Positions 32,340-42,539 of a DNA stretch of 64,000 nucleotides are shown here, piece by piece (positions within the stretch are counted from its first letter, which is position 1; each line of letters begins with the position of its first letter). Both the position numbers and the translations under genes were made by a program. The notes beneath the pieces are model-generated. The model had not been told where the DNA came from. It did no database searches and was given only the letters and a program-made list of their open reading frames with translations. This stretch comes from Galeruca laticollis (lineage: Eukaryota > Arthropoda > Insecta > Coleoptera > Chrysomelidae), in NCBI GenBank assembly GCA_963921935.1, contig OY998179.1, positions 61,982,222 to 62,046,221 on the forward strand. Reading direction: 5' to 3'.

Positions 32340-33215
32340 GTCGAATCGGGGCTTGTTCATACTACGCTGAGAAGCATTTCAGCATTCAGTTTCTAAATCA
32401 TTTTGTGTGTGATATTAATTCTTCTGGCTGGTAAGTTCTCTATATCTTTTCAAATTGTAACTCTGTGCTTACAAATAATCCTATTTAGATTTTCCCATTT
32501 AGTTAAAATATTTCGTTACTTTTAATAAACAATATTTTTGTTATGGCGTCTCCAGTTGTTTCGCCGAAAGTATCTTTGAAAATCTGGTGGCTTCCAAATT
32601 TATTTTATGAAGCGATTTTCTAACAGATTCTTTATGGTTATTTCTCACTGATTTGAATTTTTTTTTTCTGATTATTTTGGGAACAGGACGGATAAGAATG
32701 AACATATTTCTGTGGTTTTATTTTGAAAATTAAATTCAATTTTTATATGTATTGGAGTATAAGCTCCTAACCTGTTCATTTTATTCCTCCTTTTCAATTT
32801 TCTACTGTTTCTTCTGTTTTTTTATTTTTTTCTATACAGCTCTGCAGCCTTTACGGACCATACGGACTTTATGGACCCTACGGACCTTAGGGACTTTACG
32901 GGCCCTACGGACCTTACGGACCCTACGGACAGTTCAGTCTACCGCACCATCCAGCTCTACCGGACCATATAGCTCCAGAGTCCAGAGCCCAGACACCGAC
33001 GGCTCAAGAACCCGTGAATACTGCTGCGAGGTACGTCCCGAGTCTTCCCAAGATAAGTCCCTAACTAATTTTTGTGTCAAATAAATCCATTTGTCCCGAA
33101 ATTTTGTTTGTTGATTCACCTTATCCCAATTGAGGTAATAAAAAATAGTGTAACGGAGGCTTAATTCACCACCCGAAGAGAGTCCCAAGGCCGGGTAATC
33201 TCAGATTAGTGACAA
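32340..33215 (+). repeat. intron-bearing repeat module, copy 1
   Basis: A donor GCTG/GTAAGT at 32431 and an acceptor TCTATACAG at 32831-32839 define a 409-bp intron. The next exon begins CTCTGCAGCC. Copies 2 (42950-43581) and 3 (44920-45381) share the same exon start, the downstream CCAAGATAAGTCC and intron words around TATGTRTTGRAG-ATRAGCT. The end (33170-33210) has AGAGTCCCA-GGCCGGG, also found near 45650 after copy 3. Host or element origin is unknown. Confidence 0.55.
32850..32930 (+). repeat. 9-bp tandem repeat, nine copies
   Basis: Unit YYTACGGAC is repeated nine times over 81 bp with a few substitutions. In one frame it encodes a Tyr-Gly-Pro type repeat, in another Thr-Leu/Arg repeats. 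It sits in the second exon of copy 1 and is absent from copies 2 and 3. Confidence 0.9.
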
Positions 33216-33299
33216 TCTTTACTCAAAATATGACTGTGTGTTAGTCTAGTGTGGCTTAGGCGTAGTCCAGTTGATAGGAGTTGGTCTTGGCAATTTCAA

Positions 33300-33690
33300 G
33301 GGCAGCTCAGGGCTTTATTGACTTTCTCACTTCGTTTAACTTTTCCACCGATTTTCCCACGCACTATTTATTTTAGATTTAATTGTACATTTTATATCCG
33401 CACTCACTGATAGTCTAATAGTTTCGGTTGTGTCATTGTCTGCGGCTTCTTTGGCGTATTTATCTGCCTCTTCTTTACCATGAATTCCTATAGGGGATGG
33501 TATCCGTATCAAGATAATATTCTATTATATGTTTGTTCGGCAAAGTAAAGTTTTTGTTTCATTTTTGTCAAAATGGGATGATCTGGCTAAGTGCTTGTAA
33601 GGCTTTTAGAACGCTGAGGGAATCCGAAAGCATGAGGTAGTCACGTTCGTAAATACGTAAATATAACCTGACAATATTATCTACTAAATA
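33300..33690 (-). pseudogene. LINE RNase H fragment
   Basis: Minus strand reads YLMLSDSLSVLKALQAL (about 33590-33660), then, after stops, GIHGKEEADKYAKEAADND (about 33430-33490) and a downstream CTIKSKINSAWENRWKS (about 33340-33400). The SDS and G.xG.EEAD boxes are those of a LINE-encoded RNase H of the I/Jockey group. No RT is present. A different family copy from the LINE at 47.6-52.9 kb, which appears to lack RNase H. Confidence 0.65.
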
Positions 33691-33699
33691 GAAAAAAAT

Positions 33700-34622
33700 G
33701 CTTGACTATCCGTCGAATAGTTTTTGAACGCATTACAAATTGCACGGCGACAATGAAGTGATCCGCGCCAGAGGTTATAAAAGAAATGACGCATTCATAA
33801 AAGAGAGATTTGTAGGAGGCCCAAAATCGATACACGATCCCATCAAGAAAATAAATACCAAAAGTATTGCCCAGAAAATACAGAATGTTGCAGAAGTGAC
33901 CACGGTCAAAAGTTTCATTCAGCTTTATTCACGACTTTTTATAATCGCAAGAGAGCGTGAGCTTAATTTGGATATTTTTTTCAATGTCAGAATCAAAGAT
34001 ACATACCTTCTTTCTCAGTAAATGGACAACTTCGCTTAGGCATTAATACTAATTTAGCTGAAACACTCGAATCTCTAATACAAACAGGAAACGTAGCCAT
34101 TCAGTATGCTGGAATAATCTTTGAGGGTGCTGCACTTTACAAATGATTCGGCAAAAAAACTCCACAACTAATCAAGGGTATCACTCAGCAGATCTCAGGC
34201 CTCATGTTCTCCGACTAATGAAAAAAGTAAATGTAAAGAGAATAGACCTTGCATGGTATCTTCATTTGCCGAATAGCCTAAAGAGACAAGAGCGAGAAGG
34301 AAGAGGAGCTGGCATTCAACGTCAAGTTATTGCTTATAATAGTTTACTTTCTGATTGGTGAGATTTTCTGCGCAATGAAAAAAATAAATCAGACCTCTCT
34401 CAGTTTCTGGGCAAGCCTTCCCAAATCACTTTCATGTTGTTAATGTGGTGAAAAATCCTGCTAGTCAATTGATTTCCTCAGACGACACTTGCACCGCGAT
34501 TTCTGGAGAAACAATAGGACCGCATGTGGAAGAAGCTGATGGCCGCATCGTACTTCACGCAAAAGATATGGCGGAATAGGAAATCACACGTATTCTGATT
34601 AGATCTTCCGATACAGATGTGT
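33700..34622 (+). pseudogene. multicopy insect gene family, N-terminal part, interrupted
   Basis: The plus frame from 33740 reads GDNEVIRARGYKRNDAFIKE, SFIQLYSRLFIIARERELNL; a further frame reads LRLGINTNLAETLESLIQ. A later segment ends GRIVLHAKDMAE...RSSDTDVLL at about 34545-34625. The SSDTDVLL box is continued, after Gypsy-2, by GLWLSTGT and LLGFHAFTGCDT. This pairing (DTDVLVLL ... LGxHAxTGCDT) marks a repetitive, functionally uncharacterised gene family of insects and other invertebrates. Frameshifts near 34020, 34140 and 34380. Confidence 0.55.
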
Positions 34623-34819
34623 TGTTGTAATTAATATAATATAGTAATTAGGCATTTGGGTTTCGACAGTCAGAAAAACTAGTTTCCTTATCTTTGGTGT
34701 TGGTACGTATTTTTATGATTTGGAGAATCAAATGTTTTGTACTGATTAGCCAGTCTTGAAATAAATTGTAAAGAATAAGGTATTGTTATTTCATATTAAT
34801 TAATACTCGCAGATAAACA
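34623..34819 (+). repeat. Gypsy-2 5' LTR
   Basis: Starts TGTTGTA, ends GATAAACA. Shares GACAGTCAGAAAAACTAGTT and the rest of its length with 38861-39047. Confidence 0.92.
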
Positions 34820-34820
34820 G

Positions 34821-34838
34821 TGGCGACGAGGATTTTGT
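34821..34838 (+). promoter_or_regulatory. Gypsy-2 primer-binding site
   Basis: TGGCGACGAGGATTTTGT one base after the 5' LTR; TGGCGACGAGGAT is a frequent PBS start in gypsy-type elements. Confidence 0.7.
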
Positions 34839-34897
34839 GTCGAATGAACAAATAAAATTGTTTAGTTTTGATATGTGATTGTGATTTCGTGTTGAAA

Positions 34898-35440
34898 ATG
34901 CAAGCCTTTTTAGGAACTTTAACAGAATTTGACCAAAAAGATTCCGAATTTGTGGTATTTAATGGAAGACTGAACCAATTTTTTATAGTAAATGGTATTG
35001 AGGAAGCAGGAAAGAAAAAAGCGATATTATTAAACACATTATCGGAGAGTTGTTATGTACTAGTACGAAATTTATGTGTTCCAAGTTTACCTGCAGATAA
35101 ATCATTTGATGAGCTAGTAACGTTACTAAGTGAACATTGCGTACCGGTAAAATCATGGTTTGCCGAAAGGTTGAAGTTTTATTCAGCACGGAGAGATAAT
35201 AATGAAAATGTCTCCGATTGGTCAGCCCGGGTTAAAAAGTTAGCATCCAATTGTAAATTTGGAAAGGAACTGGAAGTAGTTATGCGAGATATTTTTACCA
35301 TTGGTATGAATGATGATAAAATTATGGACCGTCTTTTTGAAGAAGATGCCTTGAAAAGTGCTACAACGTTGAACAGGATAATGAAAGTAGCGTTATCGAA
35401 GGAGTCAGCTTTAAAGGAACATTCGACAGGCAGTCAGTAG
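34898..35440 (+). CDS. gag: Gypsy-2 gag
   Basis: ATG at 34898 opens a 180-codon frame without stops. It encodes a capsid-like protein: FLGTLTEFDQ, FVVFNGRLNQFFIVNGI, KKAILLNTLS, SFDELVTLLSEHCVP, ERLKFYSARRD, DWSARVKKLASNCKFG, all landmarks of Ty3/gypsy Gag in insects. It ends with the stop TAG at 35438-35440. The slippery heptamer TTTAAAG (35410-35416, read T TTA AAG in the gag frame) lies 8 codons before that stop, and the -1 frame is open from there into pol. Gag forms the virus-like particle. Confidence 0.88.
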   Translation: MQAFLGTLTEFDQKDSEFVVFNGRLNQFFIVNGIEEAGKKKAILLNTLSESCYVLVRNLCVPSLPADKSFDELVTLLSEHCVPVKSWFAERLKFYSARRDNNENVSDWSARVKKLASNCKFGKELEVVMRDIFTIGMNDDKIMDRLFEEDALKSATTLNRIMKVALSKESALKEHSTGSQ

Positions 35441-36057
35441 CGGGCGTTCACATTAAACAAGAAGATGAGTTGAATTTTCATCAACAAAAAAGAGTTCAAC
35501 AAACAGATAGGTCGAGTGGTATTAATCGACCTTCTACATTTCGAATGGAAAATGAAAGTAACAGAAGAAATTTCTCGGTAAGTGAATCACTTTTTAATCA
35601 GAACCAAAAAAAATGTTTTGTGTGCGGTAGAGGCAATCACCTCGCTAGTGATGGTGCTTTCAAAGGTTGCACTTGTTATAAATGCGGCGTTAAGGGTCAT
35701 TTAGCACCTCAATGTAAAAAAAATAATCACAATTTTTTGACGGAAAATAATATTGATAATGATGAACAATGTTCAAGCGATTTACATAATTTTGATGAAA
35801 CTGAGTCCATTTTTAGTGTAAGGGATATAAATAACATAGAGGGTGACGATGCTCCACAAAGTATTAGGCCGACTTTTATAAAACTAACCGTGGAAAGCAC
35901 CCCTATGCGTTTTGAAGCGGACTTTGGTTTCACACATTCGGCCATTTCTGAAACAATGTATCGTAAACATTTTAAGGGTTTAAAGTTAGAAAAAAATGAT
36001 TTATCGCTAAGAGATTATATTGGTATGACTATTTTTAAAACTTCATATAATATTTGA
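35410..36057 (+). pseudogene. pol: Gypsy-2 pol start: zinc knuckles and protease
   Basis: Entered by -1 frameshift from gag. Two Cys/His knuckles are seen: CFVCGRGNH and CYKCGVKGHLAPQC (about 35615-35715). The protease follows with RFEADFGFTHSAIS near 35910; the catalytic DTG/DSG triplet reads DFG here, so this copy's protease is probably inactive. The frame stops at 36055-36057; PLIGRNGWKMLGLGI (about 36105-36145) continues in another frame, marking a frameshift near 36050-36100. Confidence 0.85.
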
Positions 36058-36132
36058 AAATAAATCTTATATATTAAAAACCTATGTTATTAGAAATGGG
36101 GGACCCCCCTCATAGGCAGAAATGGATGGAAA

Positions 36133-37447
36133 ATGTTAGGTTTAGGTATTTGTAAACTACCAAATTCAAATTTGTTAAATAATATTGCACACAAAAATGT
36201 AAGTTTTCCGACAAGATTTCAAATATTGCTTGAAACTTATCAAGAAATTTTAGAGCCAAATCTTGGTTGTTTTAATAAATTTAAAATTTCTTCAAGAGAA
36301 AGAAGCTATTCCCAAATTTTGCAAACCCAGACCAGTTCCTTCCGCATTAAAACCAAAAATAGAAACCGAGATAGATAGATTAGTAGCTAATGGAGTTTTA
36401 AAACCTACTCAATTTTCAGAATGGGCTACGCCTGTTGTTCCTATCCTAAAACCAAATGGTTCCGTAAGGCTGTGCGGAGATTTTAAAATTACTTTAAATT
36501 CACACTTAGTAACACGACACTTTCCTCTACCTCGTATTGATTATCTTCTTTCTCAACTTCAAAACGGTCAAAAATTTCCAAAAATTGACTTATCAGAAGC
36601 ATATCAACAAGTTCTACTGACAGAGGAATCTCAAAAGCTTGTTAGGATAACAACACATAAAGGTATGCTCTCATACACGCGCTTACCCTATGGTATAAAA
36701 ACGGCTCCATCCATTTTTCAAAATATTATGGAACAACTGTTTTTAATTCCAGGGGTAGCATGTTTTCTAGATGATATTCTTATTACAGGGAAGGATGATC
36801 GGGAGCACTTGGATAGATTGGAAAATATTTTCCAAATATTGCGGGAATGTGGTCTTAAAATAAAAAGAGAAAAATGTTTTTTATTTCAAGATTCGGTAAA
36901 ATATGTAGGGTACGTGATTGATAAGGAAGGGCTACATATGTCGGATGAAAGAATTTCTGCAATCAAAAATGTTGGAACTCCGAGCTCAACGATCGAACTT
37001 AAATCATTTTTAGGGATGGTAAATTTTTATTGCCGGTTTATACCGAATGTCTCACACATTTTAAAACCTTTATATAACTTACTAAAAAAGGAGGACGTTG
37101 ATTGGCACTGGGGAAATGATTGCAGACATAGCTTTGAGGCTAATAAACAGTTATTATCGTCCTCATCGGTATTGTCACATTTTGACCCAGAAAAAAAGAT
37201 AAAATTAATGGTAGATGCTTCTAGTTTTCCTTTAGGTGCCACTCTTAGTCATATATTCGATGATGGGTCTGAACGACCTATTGCATTCGCATCTCGTGTT
37301 TTAAATTCTGCGGAACAAAATTATTCACAGATTGAAAAGGAAGCAGCCGCAATTATATTTGGGGTTAAAAAGTTTTTCCAATATATATATGGAAGAAAAT
37401 TTTATTTATTTTTTAATTTAAAAAATATCTCTATTTCAATAATTTAA
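36133..37447 (+). pseudogene. pol: Gypsy-2 reverse transcriptase and RNase H
   Basis: The main frame from 36263 (with a frameshift near 36280 from the preceding protease-RT spacer) reads RPVPSALKPKIETEIDRLVA, LCGDFKITLNSHL, KIDLSEAYQQVLL, YTRLPYGIKTAPSIFQNIM, CFLDDILITG (FLDD at 36764-36775, both catalytic Asp present), YVGYVIDKEG and FLGMVNFYCRFIP. RNase H begins with LMVDASSFPLGATLSH (first Asp) and ERPIAFASRVLN, QIEKEAAAIIFGVKKFFQYI (Glu). Reading stops at 37447 because of an insertion at 37413. Confidence 0.9.
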
Positions 37448-37672
37448 CAAATCCAATTACAAAGGAGGTGGAATAATAGATGTACTGTGGCCGATGTTCT
37501 GGAATTTCTCACCACCTTGGTGTACATCTGGAGAAGAATGTGATTTCTTGCCGGTGGCACTACTCACTTGTTGTGGCTGTATTTATCAACCTGGTCCCGA
37601 ATATACAAATGTGACTCCCCAGAATTTTCGACTGAGTCGTCCCTGAAAAACGGCTGAAAAACAGGGTTTCAA
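37413..37672. mobile_element. 260-bp insertion in Gypsy-2 RNase H, retroposon-like
   Basis: AAAATTTTATTTATTTT at 37396-37412 is repeated with one mismatch at 37673-37689, and the RNase H frame (FYLFSDHKSLL) is restored if the interval is skipped. A 17-bp target duplication suggests a LINE-mobilised retroposon or SINE. The left end is A/T-rich, so the insert may be in minus orientation with a tail at 37413-37427. No clear polymerase III boxes were recognised. Confidence 0.6.
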
Positions 37673-38778
37673 AAAATTTAATTTATTTTCGGATCACAAA
37701 TCTCTTTTAGCAATTTCTGGAAGCAAAAGGGGTTTACCAATTTTTGCCGCGAACCGTTTGCAAAGATGGGCCCACATACTTTCTGCTTTTGATTATAAAA
37801 TTAAGTTTGTGCCTTCTTCAAATCCATGGAAAGACATTTTTAGTGATTCAGGACGCGACATCTAAGTGGTTGGAAGTCTTTGAGGTAAAACATTTATCGG
37901 CATCTAGAACGATTGAAGTATTTAGGGAAGTTTTTAGTAGATTTGGGATGCCGAGAGAGCTACGCACTGATAACGGTCGAAATTTCACTTCAGAAGAATT
38001 CCAAACATTTTTAGTTCAAGGTGGCATAAAACAAAGTACGGGGGCTCCTTATCATCCTCCTACAAACGGGCAAGCGGAAAGTGCAGTAAAAATTTTAAAA
38101 AATGCCATTTTAAAATCTAAGTACGAAAATCCTAAATTAGAATTAAATCTGATATTGCAGAGATTTTTGTTTCATTTTGGGAGTACGCCGCATACCACAA
38201 CAGGCGAATCACCTGCAAAAATGCTTTTTGGCCGAGGATTAGGAACCAAATTTGACTTACTCATGCCTTCAACCGTGGAAATAATAAAATCAAATCAAGA
38301 ACGACCACTACAAAATTTTTCGTCTCGCGTAAAGGATATTATTTTCGAAATAAATGATAAGGTATGGATAAAAGATTTTCGACTACATTCTAGTTCGCCT
38401 TGGTGTCCGGGCATAATTACAGAGGTGTTGGGTCGGAGAACTTACATGGTTAAGACTGATAGTGGTATGAATTGGAAAAGACACTCTGATCAATTGAAAT
38501 TAAAACATGAAACTACTTGTAGTGTGAATCCAGAAGTGGTTTCAATCATACCCCGATCAGAAGTAAATAATAATGTTGTACTTGATGTAAATAATGTACA
38601 AAGCAGTGAAAACAGTGACATTGAGGGAAGTACGTTTCTTGATACTAATGAGTCGAATGAGAATAGTGGTGTGAGTGTAGAAATTGACGATGTAGGAAAA
38701 GAAGGAGATAACTCCGGAAGGAACTTACGTCGTCGTAGCAAAATTGTGAAACCGCAACGCTATGGCTTTAATGAATAA
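37673..38778 (+). pseudogene. pol: Gypsy-2 RNase H end and integrase
   Basis: After the insertion the RNase H end (FSDHKSLLAISGSKRG, LQRWAHILSAFDYKIKFVPS) is in one frame. The integrase is in the 37744-38778 frame: LVIQDATSKWLEVFEVKHLS, RELRTDNGRNFTSEEFQ (second Asp), YHPPTNGQAESAVKILK (Glu), then GPY/M-type C-terminus WCPGIITEVLGRRTYMVKTD. The zinc-binding domain and the first catalytic Asp are missing between 37830 and 37850, so an internal deletion joins RNase H to mid-core integrase. It ends with an acidic tail. Confidence 0.88.
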
Positions 38779-38860
38779 TTATGGTTTTTGGTTAAATTAT
38801 TATAGAGGAAATTGGTTTTGATAAGAAATATTGGGGTAGTGTTGGTATAAAAGAGGGAGA

Positions 38861-39047
38861 TGTTGTATATAGTAATTAAGCATTTGGGTTACGACAGTCA
38901 GAAAAACTAGTTTCCTTATCTTTGGTGTTGGTACGTATTTTTATGATATGGAGAATTAAATGTTTTGTACTGATTAGCCAGTCTTGAAATAAATTGTAAA
39001 GAATAAGGTAGTGTTATTTCATATTAATTATTACTCGCAGATAAACA
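38861..39047 (+). repeat. Gypsy-2 3' LTR
   Basis: TGTTGTAT ... GATAAACA, 187 bp, preceded by the polypurine tract AAAGAGGGAGA. Confidence 0.92.
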
Positions 39048-39410
39048 TAATGTTTTCATCAAATGTCAACTGAGAGTGGGCTGCAAGGATTATGGCTGTC
39101 GACCGGAACTGCAAATAAAGGCCATTACGTCGAAGTTCGTCAAATAGCTAATACTTTGGGTCCTGACAGATTTTCTGCTCTTCTTGGTTTTCACGCCTTC
39201 ACAGGGTGTGACACAACTTATTTCCGTACAAATGCAAAGAAGTCGTGCTTCAAAACATGGTTGTCACATCCTGAACTTACACAAGTTTTGAAAGGAATAT
39301 CGCAGCCATTACAAAGTTTTCCTGAAGGAATAATGGCTATGCTGGAAAAGTTTACTGGTTATTTTTATGATCCACAAATAGCACATTAGTCGGTCAAATT
39401 GGTATCTTCT
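39048..39410 (+). pseudogene. multicopy insect gene family, C-terminal part
   Basis: The plus frame 39063-39389 reads GLQGLWLSTGTANKGHYVEV, RQIANTLGPDRFSALLGFHA and FTGCDTTYF, then KTWLSHPELTQVLKGI. It directly continues the gene interrupted at 34622 by Gypsy-2. The LGxHAxTGCDT box is the best marker of the family. It ends at a stop at 39387-39389. Function unknown. Confidence 0.6.
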
Positions 39411-39489
39411 TCTTCAGGTGCCATCTCCATTTAACGAAGGTTGGCGACAATACTTATTTCGGTTCTAAGTGGTACGAATTCAAGATGAT

Positions 39490-39636
39490 GTGTTCATACC
39501 AGCCCAGTCGCGTATGTTTTTCAACCACGAATGTTGTCTGCGACCAGGACCACGTTTCTCTTCGACTTTTCCTTCGGTTTTTCCTTTTATTATGAATTTC
39601 AGTATATCATACTTGTTCTTACGATATATGTGGCCC
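39490..39636 (-). pseudogene. RTE-type LINE, C-terminal end
   Basis: Minus strand reads GHIYRKNKYDILKFIIKGKT, then EEKRGPGRRQHSWLKNIRDW and AGMNTS before a stop. The GKRGxGR...SWLxNIRxW box is the conserved end of RTE-clade RT proteins in insects. Everything 5' is missing here; a related RT fragment is at 56900-57125. Confidence 0.7.
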
Positions 39637-39759
39637 TGAATTGGTATGTAAGGAACTATTTGCTACCAAAAATAAATTGGTAACCAACATCGGCAGCATT
39701 ACAAAAACATGTGCTCCGTATCGCATAACAAGCGGGCCACTTATATGGCAATCAATAAT

Positions 39760-39830
39760 AAAACCTATACGGTAGAAGACATCAAAAATTACCCATACAG
39801 CTAACAAGAATATATATAACGAAATATAAT
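39760..39830 (-). repeat. short repeat shared with 55820-55950
   Basis: The reverse complement (TTTCGTTATATATAT..., GTTAG-TGTGGGTAATT, GATGTCTTCTACCGTATAGG) matches 55824-55945, where a long (TA)n occupies the middle. One repeat family in opposite orientations. Confidence 0.7.
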
Positions 39831-39885
39831 AATAATAATATAGTAATCATTCACGTAATATAATAATTATGTAAAATATATATTA

Positions 39886-39917
39886 TTGGGTGCATCTACC
39901 AACACCAATGCACCCAA
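39886..39917. repeat. 10-bp inverted repeat
   Basis: TTGGGTGCAT (39886-39895) and ATGCACCCAA (39908-39917) are exact inverted repeats around a 12-bp loop; a possible hairpin beyond the 3' end of PLE-1. Confidence 0.7.
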
Positions 39918-40080
39918 CTTATAGAAGTTATTAAGTTATTGCAATTAGGGTGGTATCATGAGGAGCAACATAATTGTCATCTGTGACAGGAAGGCTACAG
40001 TTGAAATCTAAGGACAACAAAAAAGAGTAAATCTTACTCAAGTGATCTATGTCTGTTTTTTTATTATTGACATTGTTGAA

Positions 40081-42030
40081 CTATGAAATAAATGCCATTT
40101 CCAAGAATGATCTCTTAGTTTTGTTTGACTTAGTCGGCAACACGTTTACAGCCTTGAAATTCATATGATGATCTAGAGAATTAACGTAATCAGCCAACGC
40201 GCACCGCTCAGGGTGTAATCTGCAGTCGCTCTTATGTGAGACAATACGGCTTGACAGTGATCTTAAAGTCTGACCAATGTATTGTTTATCACAATCTCTA
40301 CATGGAATACTGTACACAACATTAGTAGGTGAAATTAAAGGACCTTTATCTTTCACTCGTGGTAGGAATGGTTTTTTAAATATCTACCAGAACTGAATGG
40401 TTTCCTGTACCAATCTATAATAATCGTATTATTACGAATGAACTTAGTGTCTAAGAATGGCACGGAATTATCGACGTCTTCTTTTTCAATTGTGAACTGG
40501 ATGTATGGATCGTAGCTGTTAAATGTCTCCAGAATTTCATCTAGGCCCTCTCTAGGAAGTACTACAATAATATCATCGTCATATTTTCTAATGAAAAAAG
40601 GAGTGAAAGAATGTACCGGAATGGCCGTATCTAGCAAATCGTCCATGACATATGCTGCCAAGATAGGAGAAATGGAAGCACCCATCGGTGTGCCAAAAGT
40701 TTGTTTATTAATTTTGTTGTTAAAAGTAAAATAAGTATTCTCACAGAGAAAAACTAGTAAGTTTAAAAAGGCATCCTTCTGGATGGAGCAATGGAACTAA
40801 TACATTTCCAACTCTTATCGATTGTTCTCAAGCAAGCATCAAGATAAACATAACTGGACAACGGGACCACATCCAAACTGGCCAGAACATAATTTTCTGG
40901 AATTGTAAAATTATTAAACTCGTACGAGACTTCAAATGAATCTTTAATAAACTAAACATTGTCATAATAATAAGCGTCAGTCAGGATTCCAGTACAAAAT
41001 TGCGCAATGCTTTCGGTGGGAGCCTCTATCAAAGCCACTATCGGTCACACAGAGAGAACTGGTTTATGAACCTTAGGAAGCGAATAAAACTTTGGGAGAA
41101 CACCATTGTAGCATGCGAGATTTTTCTTTAAAAGTCTATTTGATGTTTATTAATTGAGGCTTTAATTAAATTATCACCTTTTCTCTGTACTGAAGAGGTA
41201 GGATCAGACGATAACTCTACATATGAATTATTATTTAAAATAATGCCATTAGACAATTCAATAATGACTGTGAAATTACTTTTATATGATTGTGTTAAAA
41301 TCAGACGTGGGTTTGATTTTAAAAAAGTTTTAGACTTAAGTTAATATTATGAAGTAATGAGTTGGAATGAGGTTTATGTATGTAATTTGTAATTATATTA
41401 GTAGCTCTAGCAACAGTGATGTTTCTCACTTTACGATCTGTAATGGTGGAGGTGAGGTAGCCAACATCTGATAAAATTGATTTGATTGAAATACCTTTCA
41501 AGATGACAGGTTCCACACTAAGGAACCAGGGCCAAAAATTGTGAAATATCATCCGGCATTGTGGTGTTAGAAATGTTTCTTAGCCAAGTAGAATTATATT
41601 TTAATAATAATTTGAATATATTGTATATCAACTGATTGACCTTTGATATATTTTGGATTCTAATTTCACGAAATAATTCATTATACGTAATCTGAAACTC
41701 ACTTGCTTCTGAGACTATTGTCCTTCTCAACGTCGTCAATCTTTACTAATTAAAGCATGGTTATCAGCAGTTTCAATATTAAGAAGTTTTATCCCTAACC
41801 TGTAATCAACCACTGTATTTCTATGTGCATTCTGTCTCATGAGAAGATCGTCAATCGGCTAAATTTCCATAGTTATATGTTTCGGTAGAATCCCTGACTT
41901 CTTATATTTTAGTAAAACACACCTCCTATAATAACTCCCGGGTCAGTTTCATTTTGTTTCTAGACCATGATTTGTACTTGTCAACGGCTGCTTCTCCTTA
42001 GTGTGTGTAGATGTCATGATAAAACCCCAT
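40081..42030 (-). pseudogene. Penelope-like element PLE-1, RT plus GIY-YIG endonuclease
   Basis: Minus-strand order. The N-terminal region (42017 to about 41320) has many Lys/Asn, ADNHALISKD and YNSTWLRNISNT. The RT follows: PRLILTQS near 41310, FYSLPKVHKPVLSV near 41080, APTESIAQFCTGILTDAYYY near 41000, YVLASLDVVPL near 40880, GASISPILAAYVMDDLL (about 40650), and the active site RKYDDDIIVV (about 40560-40590; YDDD instead of the usual YxDD but both Asp present). The C-terminal GIY-YIG nuclease reads NVVYSIPCRDCDKQYIGQT and RIVSHKSDCRLHPERCAL (40081-40330). PLEs use TPRT-like priming with this nuclease. Frameshifts near 40355, 40690 and elsewhere make it non-functional. Confidence 0.88.
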
Positions 42031-42039
42031 ATTTGTAAG

Positions 42040-42400
42040 TGAAAGGTCAATCAGCTGATAGACAATCAATTCATCAATTCAAATTATTATTAAAATATAA
42101 TTCAACTTGGCTAAGAAATATTTCTAACACCACAATACCGGATGATATTTCACAATTTTTGGCCCTGGGTCATCAGTTCAGTGTTGAACCTGTCATCTTG
42201 AAAGGTATTTGAATCAAATCAATTTTATCAGATGTTGATCACTTTACCTCCCCCACTACAGATCCTAAAGTGAGAAACATCACTGTTGCTAGAGCTACGA
42301 ATATAATTACGAATTACATACATAAACCTGATTCAAACTCATTATTTCATAATCTTTTACTTAAGTTGTAACAAGCCGATCGCCTGTTACGATTTCTTTC
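42040..42400 (+). pseudogene. Penelope-like element PLE-2, N-terminal fragment
   Basis: Plus-strand sequence that is the inverted counterpart of 41320-41660 in PLE-1: NSTWLRNISNTTIPDD, VEPVILKGI, VRNITVARATNIITNYIHK. It starts about 20 bp from the 5' end of PLE-1, so the two copies lie head to head. A few stops; ends near 42400 (LFHNLLLKL). Confidence 0.8.
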
Positions 42401-42539
42401 AGACTATGGTATATAATTTCGTCGTACTAATGATTCGAAATTAAAAAAACTTGTTTCTCTTCTAAATTTCGGGTATTTAAACGATATCGTTCATTGGAAA
42501 AGTCGTGATCACGGTTTCCCCTGCGCCAATGTATCGACA

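Larger units (their letters stand above)
34623..39047 (+). mobile_element. Ty3/gypsy retrotransposon Gypsy-2
   Basis: LTRs 34623-34819 and 38861-39047 are about 95% alike (the 5' copy has about 10 extra bp near its start). Internal order: PBS, gag with -1 frameshift into pol, two zinc knuckles, protease, RT, RNase H, integrase, polypurine tract AAAGAGGGAGA at 38850-38860. Few stops, so it is among the youngest elements here. It splits a host-family gene (33700-34622 / 39048-39410). A clean target duplication is not visible. Confidence 0.92.

Noticed and set aside
32752..33084. Thr/Leu/Arg-repeat frame
   Set aside because: Product of the 9-bp tandem repeat in a frame different from the YGP one; no support for either as protein.
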